Positions 23,020 through 32,705 of a stretch of 64,000 bases of DNA are shown in pieces; the first letter of the stretch is position 1; the number at the start of each line of letters is the position of its first letter. The DNA comes from Porticoccaceae bacterium. Lineage in GTDB: Bacteria > Pseudomonadota > Gammaproteobacteria > Pseudomonadales > Porticoccaceae. A program made the position numbers and the translations under genes. The stretch spans positions 333,610 to 397,609 of the forward strand of contig BPKH01000001.1 in NCBI GenBank assembly GCA_026005035.1. The letters are read 5' to 3'. A model generated the notes under the pieces. That model was not told the DNA's origin. It saw only the letters and a program-made list of their open reading frames with translations, and made no database searches.

Positions 23020-23301
23020 TCAACCCACGTAGTACCATTCGTCATCCCGCGGCTCCACGGCGATGCCGAGCACTCGCACCGGATGGTGCGTTGCCAGGGG
23101 TACCAACAAAAAGCGGTCTTCTTCCTGCAACACGGCCTTGACTCGCTCGAGCAGTTCGGTTTTTTCGAAATCGTCGAGCCAGCACTCGAACACCGACTTT
23201 TGCCCACCACAGGCGAAGTCTTTGAGCACGTCCAGTGCACGCCGTAGTCGCCGCGGATTCCGAACGTCGTAGGCCGCAAGATGGAGAGATCGACCTTTCA
23301 T
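23020..23301 (-). CDS. cas2: Cas2
   Basis: 93 residues, standard Cas2 length. Bridges Cas1 dimers in spacer acquisition. Motifs: LHLAAYDVRNPRRLRRALDV (Asp of YDV), GGQKSVFECWLDDFEKTEL, EEDRFLLVPL. ATG 23301 is preceded by GAGGTGCTGCG (on this strand), a good ribosome site, which is why I chose it over longer in-frame starts. First gene of the adaptation operon. Confidence 0.93.
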   Translation of the reverse strand: MKGRSLHLAAYDVRNPRRLRRALDVLKDFACGGQKSVFECWLDDFEKTELLERVKAVLQEEDRFLLVPLATHHPVRVLGIAVEPRDDEWYYVG

Positions 23302-23663
23302 CGCAGCACCTCTAACGCTCGACTCAACGCTAGTCCACAGCCGAAGCGGTTGCCACCTTCCCAATTTTGTGAACTGGCTTTCATTCCCTCTCAGGACTTG
23401 GCCCGCATTCCCCGGTACGGTGCGCGACAACGGGACGCGGTCTTACGGCCTTTCTCGCTGCCTTTCGAACAAGGCACTTTTTGTCCGTTTCTGAACAAAT
23501 CTGGTGGGCACACCTCCCAAGACGTAGCCCGGATGCAGGCGCACAACGCCGAAATCCGGGGCAAATGGATCCCTCGGTGGCGCCGCGTTCCGGCGCCGAA
23601 TTACCCGGATGCCGCTTCGCTTCATCCGGGCTACGCACCATCCGGGCTACGCGGCTGTAAGTC
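23302..23663. other. Intergenic region upstream of cas2
   Basis: About 360 bases without a credible gene. It holds the cas2 upstream region and three partial copies of the dispersed CCGGAT/ATCCGG repeat. No convincing promoter was found. Confidence 0.5.
23523..23653. repeat. Dispersed CCGGAT/ATCCGG repeat cluster, copies 2-4
   Basis: Three tandem, partly degraded copies: 23523-23561 (CGTAGCCCGGATGCAGG to AAATCCGGGG), 23600-23635 (ACCCGGATGCCGCTTCGC to TCATCCGGGCTACG) and a partial one at 23638-23653. The cluster lies between the divergently read cas2 promoter and the end of the peptidase gene. Confidence 0.7.
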
Positions 23664-24584
23664 TCACTCTCGCCGCCGGCAACGGTGCGGCCAGTTGGCC
23701 GGCGTCGGCAGGGTCTCGGTGCAGCGCACGGCAGATGCGGATCGTGGCTTGCCCGAAGGGAAGGTTTCCCAGGAAGCGGGATCGAGCCGGTAAAAGGCGG
23801 CAAGCTGCTCGTAGAGCTCGGGTAGTCTGCGGCGCAGCTCGGCCCCGCGCTCGAAGAAGAGCTCGGTGAGGATGGCGAAAAATTCGGCGGGAGAAAGCGC
23901 GGCGTACTCGTCGATGAAGTCTTCCTGCCCCTCTTCGAGGCGCCTGCGAAAGCGCTCGAATTCGCGGCTGAGAACGCGCAGCCAGCGGGCGCGCCCGGCG
24001 GGGTCGAGCAGGGGTTTATCGGGTTGTTCGGCGTATTCTTCGTCGAGCTTGTGGGCGAATTCGTGCAGCACCACGTTGTAGCCGTCCCCCGGATCGGCGG
24101 CGCCCTCAAGGACGTCGGCCCAGGAGAGGACCACCGGCCCCCGCGGCCAGGATTCCCCGGCGCGGACGTGGCGGCGGTGGATCTCCACGGGGCCGTCGTA
24201 TTCCACCTCGGGAGCGACAAACGATTCCGGGTAGACGAGAACGGTGGAAAAGCTCCGCCAGACGGGTGGGTCGCGGTGGAGCACGAGCAGGCTCGCGTGG
24301 GCGGCGATGGTGAGGCGCATCTCGTCGTCGACGACAAGCCCCCCGCAGCCGACGAAGGTCTTTTCGGCAAGAAAGCACTGCACGTGCCCTTCAAGGCGCG
24401 GTTTCAGCTCCGCGGGCAGGCGGGCGAGCAGGGGCGCACGCCGAGCGAGGATGTCGCGGGCGAACGCAGGCAGGGGCCTTGCGAAGAGCCGCGCGAGCCG
24501 CCGGCGCCGCCAAGCCCGGCGGCCGAGCCAACCGGCACCCGCCGCGGCGAGGAGAGCGAGGACGAGCCACGCTGGAGAGGTCAA
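23664..24584 (-). CDS. mtfA: MtfA-type zinc metallopeptidase (M90 family)
   Basis: 306 residues. The zinc-binding HEFAHKLD motif (about residue 190) and TELFFERGAELRRRLPELY match the MtfA/PF06167 family, cytosolic peptidases linked in E. coli to the glucose regulator Mlc. Unlike E. coli MtfA, a hydrophobic N-terminal segment PAWLVLALLAAAGAGWLG suggests membrane anchoring. I prefer the TTG start at 24584, preceded by GGAG at 7 bases. The GTG at 24614 lies inside the terminator of the upstream P450 gene. The 30 C-terminal residues are unlike the family and may be drift. Confidence 0.82.
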   Translation of the reverse strand: MTSPAWLVLALLAAAGAGWLGRRAWRRRRLARLFARPLPAFARDILARRAPLLARLPAELKPRLEGHVQCFLAEKTFVGCGGLVVDDEMRLTIAAHASLLVLHRDPPVWRSFSTVLVYPESFVAPEVEYDGPVEIHRRHVRAGESWPRGPVVLSWADVLEGAADPGDGYNVVLHEFAHKLDEEYAEQPDKPLLDPAGRARWLRVLSREFERFRRRLEEGQEDFIDEYAALSPAEFFAILTELFFERGAELRRRLPELYEQLAAFYRLDPASWETFPSGKPRSASAVRCTETLPTPANWPHRCRRRE

Positions 24585-24603
24585 GCCGTCTCTCCGCAAC
24601 GAA

Positions 24604-24632
24604 AAAAGGGGCACCGCGGGTGCCCCTCGCCC
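24604..24632 (-). terminator. Intrinsic terminator of the P450 gene
   Basis: On the minus strand GGGGCACC-CGC-GGTGCCCC is followed by TTTTTT, 14 bases after the P450 stop. It is a strong rho-independent terminator. Translation of the peptidase gene downstream most likely starts after it. Confidence 0.85.
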
Positions 24633-24644
24633 CGCGCGCCGCAG

Positions 24645-25895
24645 TCAGGCCACGCGGATGGGTACGGCCTTGGGCCCCCGCACCGTGGAAGTATGCACGA
24701 GCTCGAGGCGGGATTCGTCCACCTCCCACTCGGGATAGCGCCGCAGGAGCTCTTCGAGCACCACCCGCATCTCCAGGCGGGCCAGGTGGGCGCCCAGACA
24801 GACGTGGGTGCCGTGGCCGAAGGCCAGATGGCGGCGGATCTTGCGCTCCACGTCGAAGGCGTCGGGGTTTTCGTATTGGCGCTCGTCGCGGTTGGCGGAG
24901 CCGTTGAGAAGGGCGATCTTGGAGCCCTTGGGAACGGTCACTCCGTACCATTCCACGTCGCGCATCACGTAGCGCGCTTGGATGGGCGAGGGGGCCTCGT
25001 AGCGCACCAGTTCTTCGACGGCATTGCGGATCTTGCCGGGATCGTCCACCAGTTTTTTGCGCTGGTCGGGGTGGCGGGCGAGCAACACGCCGGCCCAGGC
25101 CAGGGCGCGGGCGGTGGTCTCCGAGCCCGCTGCCTGCAGGAGCATGAAGAAGCTGAGCAACTCTTCGGTGGCGAGCCTGCGGCGAGTGCCGTCGGGCAGT
25201 TCAACTTCGCTCTGGATGAGGATGGAGAACAGATCGTCGCGGGGGTTGGCGGTGCGCTCGGCGATCAGCAGCCCGAGGTATTCCATCACCTGGGCGTTGG
25301 CCGCCTGGGCCCGCTCGGAGCGGCGATCGGGGGCTTCGCCCGGCTGGATGGTGAGGGATTCGTCCACCAACCGGCCAAGGCGCGCCTGATCTTCTTCGGG
25401 CACGCCGAGGATGTGGCCGATCATCATCGGCGGGATGGGGCGGATCACCTCTTCCACCAAGTCAAATTCGGCCTTGCCCTCGGTGGCGTCGAGGAACTGG
25501 CGGGCGAGGGTGCGGCAACGGGCCTCATAGGCGGCCACGCCGGCGGGCGAGAAGTACTGGTTCACCAGGCGGCGGGCGATGTCGTGTTCCGGCGGATCGC
25601 TAAAGATCATCATCCCCAGGTTGCCGTAGATGTTGCTGCGTGCCCCTGGCGGCGGCGTGTCGTCCATCTGCATCATCTCGAGCACGGTACCCCGTGCCGA
25701 GCTGTAGTCGCGCCAGTTTTCCAGGGCGGAGAGTACGTCGTCGAAGCGGCTCAGCGCGTAGAAGTTGTAGCGCTCGTTGTAGTAGAGCGGCGCCTCGTCG
25801 CGCATCCGCTTCCAGATGGGATAGGGGTCCTTGTCGATGACGGGGTCATAGGGGTCGTAGTAGAGGTCGGCCGGCTGTTCCGGTCTGGTTTTCAT
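24645..25895 (-). CDS. Cytochrome P450
   Basis: 416 residues, soluble bacterial class. Haem-binding loop FGHGTHVCLGAHLAR (Cys ligand), I-helix AGSETTA, and the ExxR helix in AVEELVRYE. The region MIFSDPPEHDIARRLV matches CYP families acting on small lipids, steroids or terpenes, but the substrate cannot be read from sequence. ATG 25895 has AAGGA upstream; a second ATG five codons earlier has none. No ferredoxin partner is adjacent. A terminator follows. Confidence 0.92.
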   Translation of the reverse strand: MKTRPEQPADLYYDPYDPVIDKDPYPIWKRMRDEAPLYYNERYNFYALSRFDDVLSALENWRDYSSARGTVLEMMQMDDTPPPGARSNIYGNLGMMIFSDPPEHDIARRLVNQYFSPAGVAAYEARCRTLARQFLDATEGKAEFDLVEEVIRPIPPMMIGHILGVPEEDQARLGRLVDESLTIQPGEAPDRRSERAQAANAQVMEYLGLLIAERTANPRDDLFSILIQSEVELPDGTRRRLATEELLSFFMLLQAAGSETTARALAWAGVLLARHPDQRKKLVDDPGKIRNAVEELVRYEAPSPIQARYVMRDVEWYGVTVPKGSKIALLNGSANRDERQYENPDAFDVERKIRRHLAFGHGTHVCLGAHLARLEMRVVLEELLRRYPEWEVDESRLELVHTSTVRGPKAVPIRVA

Positions 25896-25909
25896 GGCTC
25901 GTGCATCCT

Positions 25910-26119
25910 TCATGGCAGATCGGAGAGCGCCCCTGGGGCAGAGGGCGAACATTTAACCGCGATGCCGCCCGAGGCGCAACAACACTGCTGTGTCAAAGGC
26001 AGTGGGATGTGGGCGCGCACGCCGCCACCCACGCCGTGTTTGTCGCCCTCCAACACGACGCCGGTGTGGCCGCAGCCGGCGAGGGCGAAGAGCAAAGAAA
26101 GCACCAACCGGGCTCCCAC
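25910..26119 (-). CDS. Possible small lipoprotein
   Basis: 69 residues from GTG 26119. The N-terminus ARLVLSLLFALAGCGHTG has a textbook lipobox (LAGC) after a hydrophobic segment, predicting export and lipidation. The rest (EGDKHGVGGGVRAHIPLPL, then Cys-rich QQCCCASGG) has no family I recognise. GAGG lies 9 bases before the GTG. It is just upstream of the P450 on the same strand and divergent from the TonB receptor. It could still be a chance frame. Confidence 0.4.
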   Translation of the reverse strand: MGARLVLSLLFALAGCGHTGVVLEGDKHGVGGGVRAHIPLPLTQQCCCASGGIAVKCSPSAPGALSDLP

Positions 26120-26170
26120 GGGATGACACCTCGGTACCGTTGCCGCGGAATCCTACCCCGATGATGGGGG

Positions 26171-26187
26171 TGCGACATTTTGTCGCA
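26171..26187. promoter_or_regulatory. 17-bp palindrome before the TonB receptor
   Basis: TGCGACA-TTT-TGTCGCA, a perfect 7-bp inverted repeat. A -10-like TACAAT lies at 26208-26213, and the receptor ATG is at 26250. The position suits an operator controlling the receptor and perhaps the divergent lipoprotein/P450. The cognate regulator is not in the window. Confidence 0.45.
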
Positions 26188-26249
26188 TGGGCGCAAGCAC
26201 CTTCCCTCCCTACAATGCCCCGCCGTCGCGAGACCTGTGGAGGAACTCC

Positions 26250-28409
26250 ATGCGGCGCTTTCCCCTCGCCTTGGCGTTGATCGCGGCTGGAACACCGGTT
26301 GCTGCGGGCGAGATCGAAGACGTCATCGTCACCGCCCCGGCCGGTCCGCTGGCCACCCACCTCCTCGACGAGCAGGCCTTGGCCGCGCGGCGGGCCTCGG
26401 CCACCGGAGGGGCCGCCGCCCTGTTGCGCGGCCTGCCGGGTGCGGCGCTGCGGCCGGCCGGTGGCACCTCGGCCTTGCCCGTGGTGCGCGGGCTCGCCGA
26501 CGAGCGGCTGCGGGTGCGCATCGACGGCGCCGAGCCGGTGGCCAGTTGCCCCAACCACATGAACGCGCCCTTCTCCCTCGCCGCCCCGGCGCTGGTGGAA
26601 GAGGTGACCGCCTGGATCAGCGCGGTGCCGGTCAGCCAGGGGGGCGACAGCCTGGGCGGCACTCTGGTGGTGGAATCCCCCGCTCCGCGCTTCGCCGAGG
26701 GGGGCGAGGCGATCCGGTCGCTCCACCTCACCTCCGGCTATCGGGACAACGGTGACGGCCGCACCCTCGCGGTGGGTGGGGAGCTGGGCGGAGAGCGGCT
26801 CGCCGTCCGCTACGATCTGGCCGTCGAAAAGGCGCTCGATTACCGCGCCGGTGGGCGCTTCAAGGCCGCCGGCCCGGCGGCCGCGGGGCGCGGCTGGCTC
26901 GCCGCCGACGCCGTGGGCTCATCGGCCTTCGAGCGACGCAACCAACGACTGGCCCTCGCCGCCCTTTCACACGCCGGACGCTTCGAACTCGACGTGGGCC
27001 TGCGCGATATTCCCTTCGAGGGGTTTCCCAACCAGCGGATGGACCTCACCGCTGGCCAAGATCGCAGCTACACCCTGCGCCACACCCACACCTTTGCCGA
27101 CGGCACTTCCTGGGTAGCGCGCCTGTACCGGGTGGACCAGCGCCACGAGATGAACTTCGGCCGCGACCGCCAGCGCTTCTACGGCCCGGCGGACGGAATG
27201 CCCATGGAAAGCGAAGGGGTGAGCGAGGGAATCGCCACCCTCGTGGAACGCGCCGCCGGGGCGGGAAGGGCCCGCTTCGGCGCGGAGTGGCACGACTTCA
27301 CCTACGACGAGTGGTGGCCGCCCTCCGGGGGGATGATGGGGCCCGAGGTGTTCTGGAATCTGCGCGACGGGCGCCGGGAGCGGGCGGCCCTGTTCGCCGA
27401 GTGGGAAGGTGCCGTCGAGGGCGATTACCGGCTGCTCGCCGGACTGCGCCGGGAATGGGTGACCGCCGACGCCGGCCCCGTCCAGGGCTACAACGCCCAG
27501 TTCGCGGCGGAGGCCGCGGCCTTCAACGCCCGCTCCCGCAAGCGCGCCGAAGACCACTGGGACTTCGCCCTGGCGCTCGGCCACGCGCCCTTCCCCGGGC
27601 TGCGCTGGGAGGTGGGCCTGACCCGCAAGACCCGCTCGCCCTCCCTCCACGAACGCTACCCCTGGTCGAGCAACGGCATGGCCATGCGCATGGTCAACTT
27701 CTTCGGTGACGGCAACGGCTATCTGGGCAATCCCGACCTGGAACCGGAAATCGCCCACACGGCGAGCCTCGCCGTCACCTGGGAGGACCCGGCAGGTGCC
27801 TGGTCGTGGACCGCCGCCCCCTACTACAGCTGGATCGAGGACTACATCGACGCCGTCCCCTGCCCGGCGCCCGCCTGCGTGGCGGCCAACGCCCAACCGG
27901 GCTTCCGCTACCTGACCTTCGCCAACCAGCGGGCTCGCCTCGCCGGCCTCGACCTCGCCGGGCGGCTGCGCCTGCCGGCGCCGGCGGGCGTCGACGCGCT
28001 GGAGCTGGCCGCGGCCGCCAGCTACCTGGACGGCGAAAACGAGCGCACCGGGGACGGCCTGGCCGGCACCATGCCGCTTTTCGGGAGTCTGGCCCTGGAG
28101 GCGGCCAAGGGTCTCGGAAGGTTGCGCCTGGAATGGGAGTGGGTGGCCGACCGCGACGAGGTCTCCCGGGTGCGCAACGAGGTGCCCACCGCCGGTTACG
28201 GGCTGGTGCACCTGCGCCTCTCCTGGCAGCGGGGCGACCTGCGGCTCGATCTGGGGGCAGAGAACCTCCTCGACACCTACCACGAGTCGCCCCTGGCCGG
28301 CGCCTATCTGGGACAGGGCGCCACCATGAGCGCCGCAGGCGCCCCCTGGGGCGTGCCCCTGCCCGGACCCGGTCGGGCGCTCTACGGCGTCCTCTCCCTC
28401 ACCCTGTGA
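26250..28409 (+). CDS. TonB-dependent outer-membrane receptor
   Basis: 719 residues. Signal peptide MRRFPLALALIAAGTPVAAG, then a short TonB-box-like IEDVIVTAP. The plug domain includes LRGLPGAALRPAGGTS, the motif SCPNHMNAPFSLAAP and VSQGGDSLGGTLVVESP. The C-terminus ends in a beta-strand LYGVLSLTL, as expected for a barrel. The CPNHMN motif (Cys, His, Met) is shared by a subfamily of uncertain ligand and could bind a metal. GGAGG precedes the ATG. It is a single-gene unit behind a palindromic operator. Confidence 0.9.
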   Translation: MRRFPLALALIAAGTPVAAGEIEDVIVTAPAGPLATHLLDEQALAARRASATGGAAALLRGLPGAALRPAGGTSALPVVRGLADERLRVRIDGAEPVASCPNHMNAPFSLAAPALVEEVTAWISAVPVSQGGDSLGGTLVVESPAPRFAEGGEAIRSLHLTSGYRDNGDGRTLAVGGELGGERLAVRYDLAVEKALDYRAGGRFKAAGPAAAGRGWLAADAVGSSAFERRNQRLALAALSHAGRFELDVGLRDIPFEGFPNQRMDLTAGQDRSYTLRHTHTFADGTSWVARLYRVDQRHEMNFGRDRQRFYGPADGMPMESEGVSEGIATLVERAAGAGRARFGAEWHDFTYDEWWPPSGGMMGPEVFWNLRDGRRERAALFAEWEGAVEGDYRLLAGLRREWVTADAGPVQGYNAQFAAEAAAFNARSRKRAEDHWDFALALGHAPFPGLRWEVGLTRKTRSPSLHERYPWSSNGMAMRMVNFFGDGNGYLGNPDLEPEIAHTASLAVTWEDPAGAWSWTAAPYYSWIEDYIDAVPCPAPACVAANAQPGFRYLTFANQRARLAGLDLAGRLRLPAPAGVDALELAAAASYLDGENERTGDGLAGTMPLFGSLALEAAKGLGRLRLEWEWVADRDEVSRVRNEVPTAGYGLVHLRLSWQRGDLRLDLGAENLLDTYHESPLAGAYLGQGATMSAAGAPWGVPLPGPGRALYGVLSLTL

Positions 28410-28480
28410 CGGGCTGGGGGAGGGCCGGCGGCGTCCATCCGCGGCATAATGGGCGCTCGGCGTTTGCCCGGAGTGGGCCG

Positions 28481-29890
28481 ATGGCGGAACCCGAATCTCC
28501 CGAAGCAGCGATTCGCCGGCTGGTGGCGAACTACTGTGCGGCGGTGGGCCGGCTCGACGCCGCCGCCGCGGCGGCGCTCTTCGCCCCCGACGCGCGGGTG
28601 CAGATCCACGACTTTCCGGAACTGGTGGGCCGCGCGGCCATCGCCGAGGGGCTGGCCGCCACCTTCGCCCACTTCGCCTTCATTCACCACGCCTGCGACA
28701 CCGCCCTGATCCAGGTGGCGGGCGAGCGGGCCAGCGGCTGGCTCAACATCTTCGAGGCCACCCACCGGCGGGATCGCGAGGGGCTCAACCTGGTGTTCGG
28801 CACCTACCAGGACGAGTACCGCCTCACCCCGGAGGGCTGGCGCTTCGCCCAGCGGCGCTTCCACCTGCGGGCGCGGGGCGCGCCTGCCGGTCGTGCAACT
28901 GGAGTGCTTCCCCCCACCGGAGGGGGCACCGTGACCCTCGCTTGGATCCACCATCCCGCCTGCCTCGCCCACGCGCCGCCCGCCGGCCACCCCGAGCGGC
29001 CCGAGCGGCTTGCGGCCATCGAAGAGGCGGTGCGCCGGGCGGGGCTCGAGCCGCGCCTCGAGCGCATCCTGGCGCCCCTCGCCGACCCCGAAGATCTGGC
29101 CCTGGCCCACGACCCGGCCTACGTCGGGGCCATTTTCCGCACCGCCCCTCGGGAGGGGTTGCGGGCCCTCGACCCGGACACCTGGCTGTGCCCCGCCACC
29201 CTCGAGGCGGCCCGCCGCGCGGCGGGAGCGGGAATGTTGGCTGCGGAGCTGCTCGTGGCCGGCCGCCACCCGGCCGCCTTCTGCGCCGTCCGCCCGCCGG
29301 GCCACCACGCCGAGCCCGCCCGCGCCATGGGCTTTTGCCTGTTCGACAACGTGGCCATCGCCGCCCGCCACGCCCTCGAGCGGTGCGGTCTCGAGCGCGT
29401 GGCGATCCTCGACTTCGACGTCCACCACGGCAACGGCACCGAGGCGATCGTGGCGGGAGACGAGCGGATCCTCTTCTGCTCCACGTTCCAGCACCCCTTC
29501 TACCCCTTCTCGGGCGCGGGCCCCACCGCCGCCAACGTGGTCAACGTGCCCCTGCCCGCGGGCAGCGACGGGGCAGCCTTCCGCGCCGCGGTGGAAGCCC
29601 ACTGGCTGCCGGCCGTCGCGGCCCACCGCCCGCAGCTCATCCTCTTCTCGGCGGGTTTCGACGCCCACCGGGAAGACTTCTTGGCGGGACTCGCTCTGGA
29701 GGAGGAGGACTTCTACTGGGTGACCAGGCGCTGCCTGGAAGCGGCCGGAGGCGTGCCGGCGGTGTCCCTACTGGAGGGGGGCTACGCCCTCGACGCCCTC
29801 GGCCGCAGCGCCGTCGCGCACCTCTGCGGCCTGTTGGAAGCGGCGGGCCAAGGCCGATCCGAGGAGGCGCAAGCGTGGAAATCGGGGTGA
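28481..29890 (+). CDS. SnoaL-like domain fused to a histone-deacetylase-family protein
   Basis: 469 residues in one unbroken frame. Residues 1-135 are a SnoaL/NTF2-like domain (AIRRLVANYCAAVGRLDAAA, YRLTPEGWRFAQRRFHLRA). From about residue 150 a complete class II-type HDAC/acetylpolyamine amidohydrolase follows: GHPERPERL, RPPGHHAEP, LDFDVHHGNGT, SAGFDAH, LLEGGYAL (zinc ligands and catalytic His present). A GTG at 28931 with GGAGGG upstream could start the HDAC alone, so two proteins could arise from one frame. It overlaps the next gene by 16 bases. Confidence 0.85.
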   Translation: MAEPESPEAAIRRLVANYCAAVGRLDAAAAAALFAPDARVQIHDFPELVGRAAIAEGLAATFAHFAFIHHACDTALIQVAGERASGWLNIFEATHRRDREGLNLVFGTYQDEYRLTPEGWRFAQRRFHLRARGAPAGRATGVLPPTGGGTVTLAWIHHPACLAHAPPAGHPERPERLAAIEEAVRRAGLEPRLERILAPLADPEDLALAHDPAYVGAIFRTAPREGLRALDPDTWLCPATLEAARRAAGAGMLAAELLVAGRHPAAFCAVRPPGHHAEPARAMGFCLFDNVAIAARHALERCGLERVAILDFDVHHGNGTEAIVAGDERILFCSTFQHPFYPFSGAGPTAANVVNVPLPAGSDGAAFRAAVEAHWLPAVAAHRPQLILFSAGFDAHREDFLAGLALEEEDFYWVTRRCLEAAGGVPAVSLLEGGYALDALGRSAVAHLCGLLEAAGQGRSEEAQAWKSG

Positions 29891-30756
29891 TCTTTCCGCA
29901 GACCGAGCTCGCCGGCGACGCCCAGGCCGCGCGCGCCTTCGCCCAGGGGGTCGAAGCGCTCGGCTTTCACCACCTGCTCGCCTACGACCACGTGGTCGGC
30001 GCCGCCCACGCCCACCGCGAGCCGCCCCTCACCGGTCCCTACACCGAGCGGGACCCCTTCCACGACCCCCTGGCGCTGTTCGCCCACCTGGCCGCCGTCA
30101 CCGAGCGGCTCGAGCTCGTCACCGGGGTGTTGGTGCTCCCCCAGCGGCAGACCGTTTTGGTCGCCCGCCAGGCGGCCGACGTGGACCTCTTCTCGGGCGG
30201 CCGCCTGCGCCTCGGGGTGGGGCTTGGCTGGAACTGGGTGGAGTACCAAGCCCTCGGCGAATCCTTCCGCGACCGGGGCCACCGCATCGAGGAGCAGATC
30301 GAACTCTTGCGGCGGCTGTGGCGCGAACCCTTGGTCACCTTCGCCGGCCGCTGGCACCGGCTCGACCGGGTCGCCCTCAATCCCCGCCCCCGGCGCGACA
30401 TCCCCATCTGGATGGGCGGCTTCGCCGAGCGCGCCCTCGAGCGGGCGGTGCGCCTGGCCGACGGCTTCATCTGTGCCGACGGCGCCGCCGACGCCTTCGC
30501 CCAGCTGGGGCGCCTAAGGGCGCTCGTCGAGGAGGCCGGCCGCCCCGCGGCCGGTTTCGGCGTGCAGTGCAACCTGCTGCGCGCCAAGACGCCGCAGGCG
30601 GTGGTGGACACTGCCCTGCGCTGGCGGGAGGCCGGCGGCAGCCACGTGGCGGTCTCCAGCCTGGGACTCGGCCTGCAGGGCGCCGCAGCGCACCTCGCCC
30701 ATCTGGAGCGGGTGGCCCGCGCCCTGGCGGACGCCGGCCTCCTGGCTACTGCTTGA
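29875..30756 (+). CDS. LLM-class flavin-dependent oxidoreductase
   Basis: 293 residues. Luciferase-like TIM barrel: [59 protein letters not shown], and [11 protein letters not shown]. Family members use FMN or F420; the cofactor is not decided here. The GTG start has GAGGAGG upstream and overlaps the HDAC-like gene in another frame. The 3' end converges on the ABC permease with an 11-base overlap. Confidence 0.9.
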   Translation: MEIGVIFPQTELAGDAQAARAFAQGVEALGFHHLLAYDHVVGAAHAHREPPLTGPYTERDPFHDPLALFAHLAAVTERLELVTGVLVLPQRQTVLVARQAADVDLFSGGRLRLGVGLGWNWVEYQALGESFRDRGHRIEEQIELLRRLWREPLVTFAGRWHRLDRVALNPRPRRDIPIWMGGFAERALERAVRLADGFICADGAADAFAQLGRLRALVEEAGRPAAGFGVQCNLLRAKTPQAVVDTALRWREAGGSHVAVSSLGLGLQGAAAHLAHLERVARALADAGLLATA

Positions 30757-31504
30757 GCCCCCAGCCGGTCCGGAAGATCCAGCCGATGGCGCCAAGACTC
30801 GCTGCTAGAAAGAGCGCGATCATGGCCAAGCTCACCTCCATGGCCACGTCGGCGGTGCCGGTGAAACTCCAGCGGAAGCCGCTCACCAGGTAGAGCACCG
30901 GATTGGCCAGGGCGAGCTCGCGCCAGAAGGGCGGCAGCATCTCCACCGAGTAGAAGGTGCCGCCGAGGAAGGTCAGGGGCATGAGGACGAGCATCGGCAC
31001 GATCTGCAGCTTCTCGAAGCCGTCCGCCCAGATGCCGACGACGAACCCGAAGAGGCTGAAGCTCAAGGAGGTGAGCACCAGGAACGCCACCATCCAGAAG
31101 GGGTGGAGGATCCGGTAGTCCACGAAGAGGGTGGCGGTGGTGAGGATCAAAAGGCCGAGGAGCACCGACTTGGTAGCCGCCGCCCCCACGTAGCCGGCCA
31201 CCACCTCCATGGCCCCCAGGGGCGCCGACAGCACCTCGTAGATAGTGCCCGAAAATTTGGGAAAGAAAATGCCGAAGGAAGCGTTGGCCACGCTGGTGGT
31301 GAGCAGGGAGAGCATCACCAGGCCGGGGGACGATGAAGGCCCCGTAGGAGACCCCCTCGATCTGGCCCATCCGCTCGCCCACCGCGGCGCCGAAGACCAC
31401 GAAGTAGAGGGACGTGGAGACGATGGGCGAGACGATGCTCTGCCCCACCGTGCGCAGCCAGCGCGCCATCTCGAAGCGGTAGAGCGCCCACACCCCGCGC
31501 AGGT

Positions 31505-31508
<4 letters not shown>
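30746..31508 (-). pseudogene. ABC-2 type permease, single-base frameshift
   Basis: The frame from ATG 31508 reads [20 protein letters not shown]... and ends correctly as far as SYGAFIVP. The remainder ([20 protein letters not shown] to RTGWGLKQ) lies in another frame. Removing one G from the run of five at 31325-31329 restores a 253-residue ABC-2 permease with six hydrophobic segments. This may be a real mutation or a homopolymer base-call error. The start overlaps the ATPase stop by 4 bases, as in normal two-gene exporters. Confidence 0.85.
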
Positions 31509-32431
<923 letters not shown>

Positions 32432-32572
32432 GGAGAGCCACCGGGCAGGGGGGGTCACGGGTCGCGACGGCGAACTGTACCACAGGGGGCGTGAGGCGGA
32501 TGGAGCCCGTAGTCCGGAAGGAGCGAACCGGGAAAAATTCCCGAACACACACCCAACACGCCCCGCGATCCC

Positions 32573-32613
32573 TCCCCGGATTGCGGCGCTGCGCGCCTCC
32601 ATCCGGGCTGCGG
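32573..32613. repeat. Dispersed CCGGAT/ATCCGG repeat, copy 5
   Basis: TCCCCGGATTGCGGCGCTGC ... CCATCCGGGCTGCGG; same inverted core as the copies elsewhere in the window. Confidence 0.65.
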
Positions 32614-32671
32614 CGCGAGCAACCCCCGACCGAGCGCGCAGCCCAGAGGGAGTACAGAGTGCGGATAGAGC

Positions 32672-32705
32672 GCGTAGCCCGGATGAAGCGAAGCGGAATC
32701 CGGGA
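32672..32705. repeat. Dispersed CCGGAT/ATCCGG repeat, copy 6
   Basis: GTAGCCCGGATGAAGCGAAG then CGGAATCCGGGA; a near-perfect copy in the opposite orientation to copy 1. Confidence 0.7.

Noticed and set aside
23302-23800. Open frames on the plus strand upstream of cas2
   Set aside because: They run through palindromic repeats and antisense to the peptidase gene; composition reflects GC bias.
24585-24614. GTG 24614 as start of the peptidase gene
   Set aside because: It lies inside the rho-independent terminator of the P450 gene, and TTG 24584 has a proper ribosome site.
27806-28480. Longer start for the SnoaL-HDAC gene inside the TonB receptor
   Set aside because: The upstream part is an out-of-frame shadow of the receptor; ATG 28481 begins the SnoaL fold.
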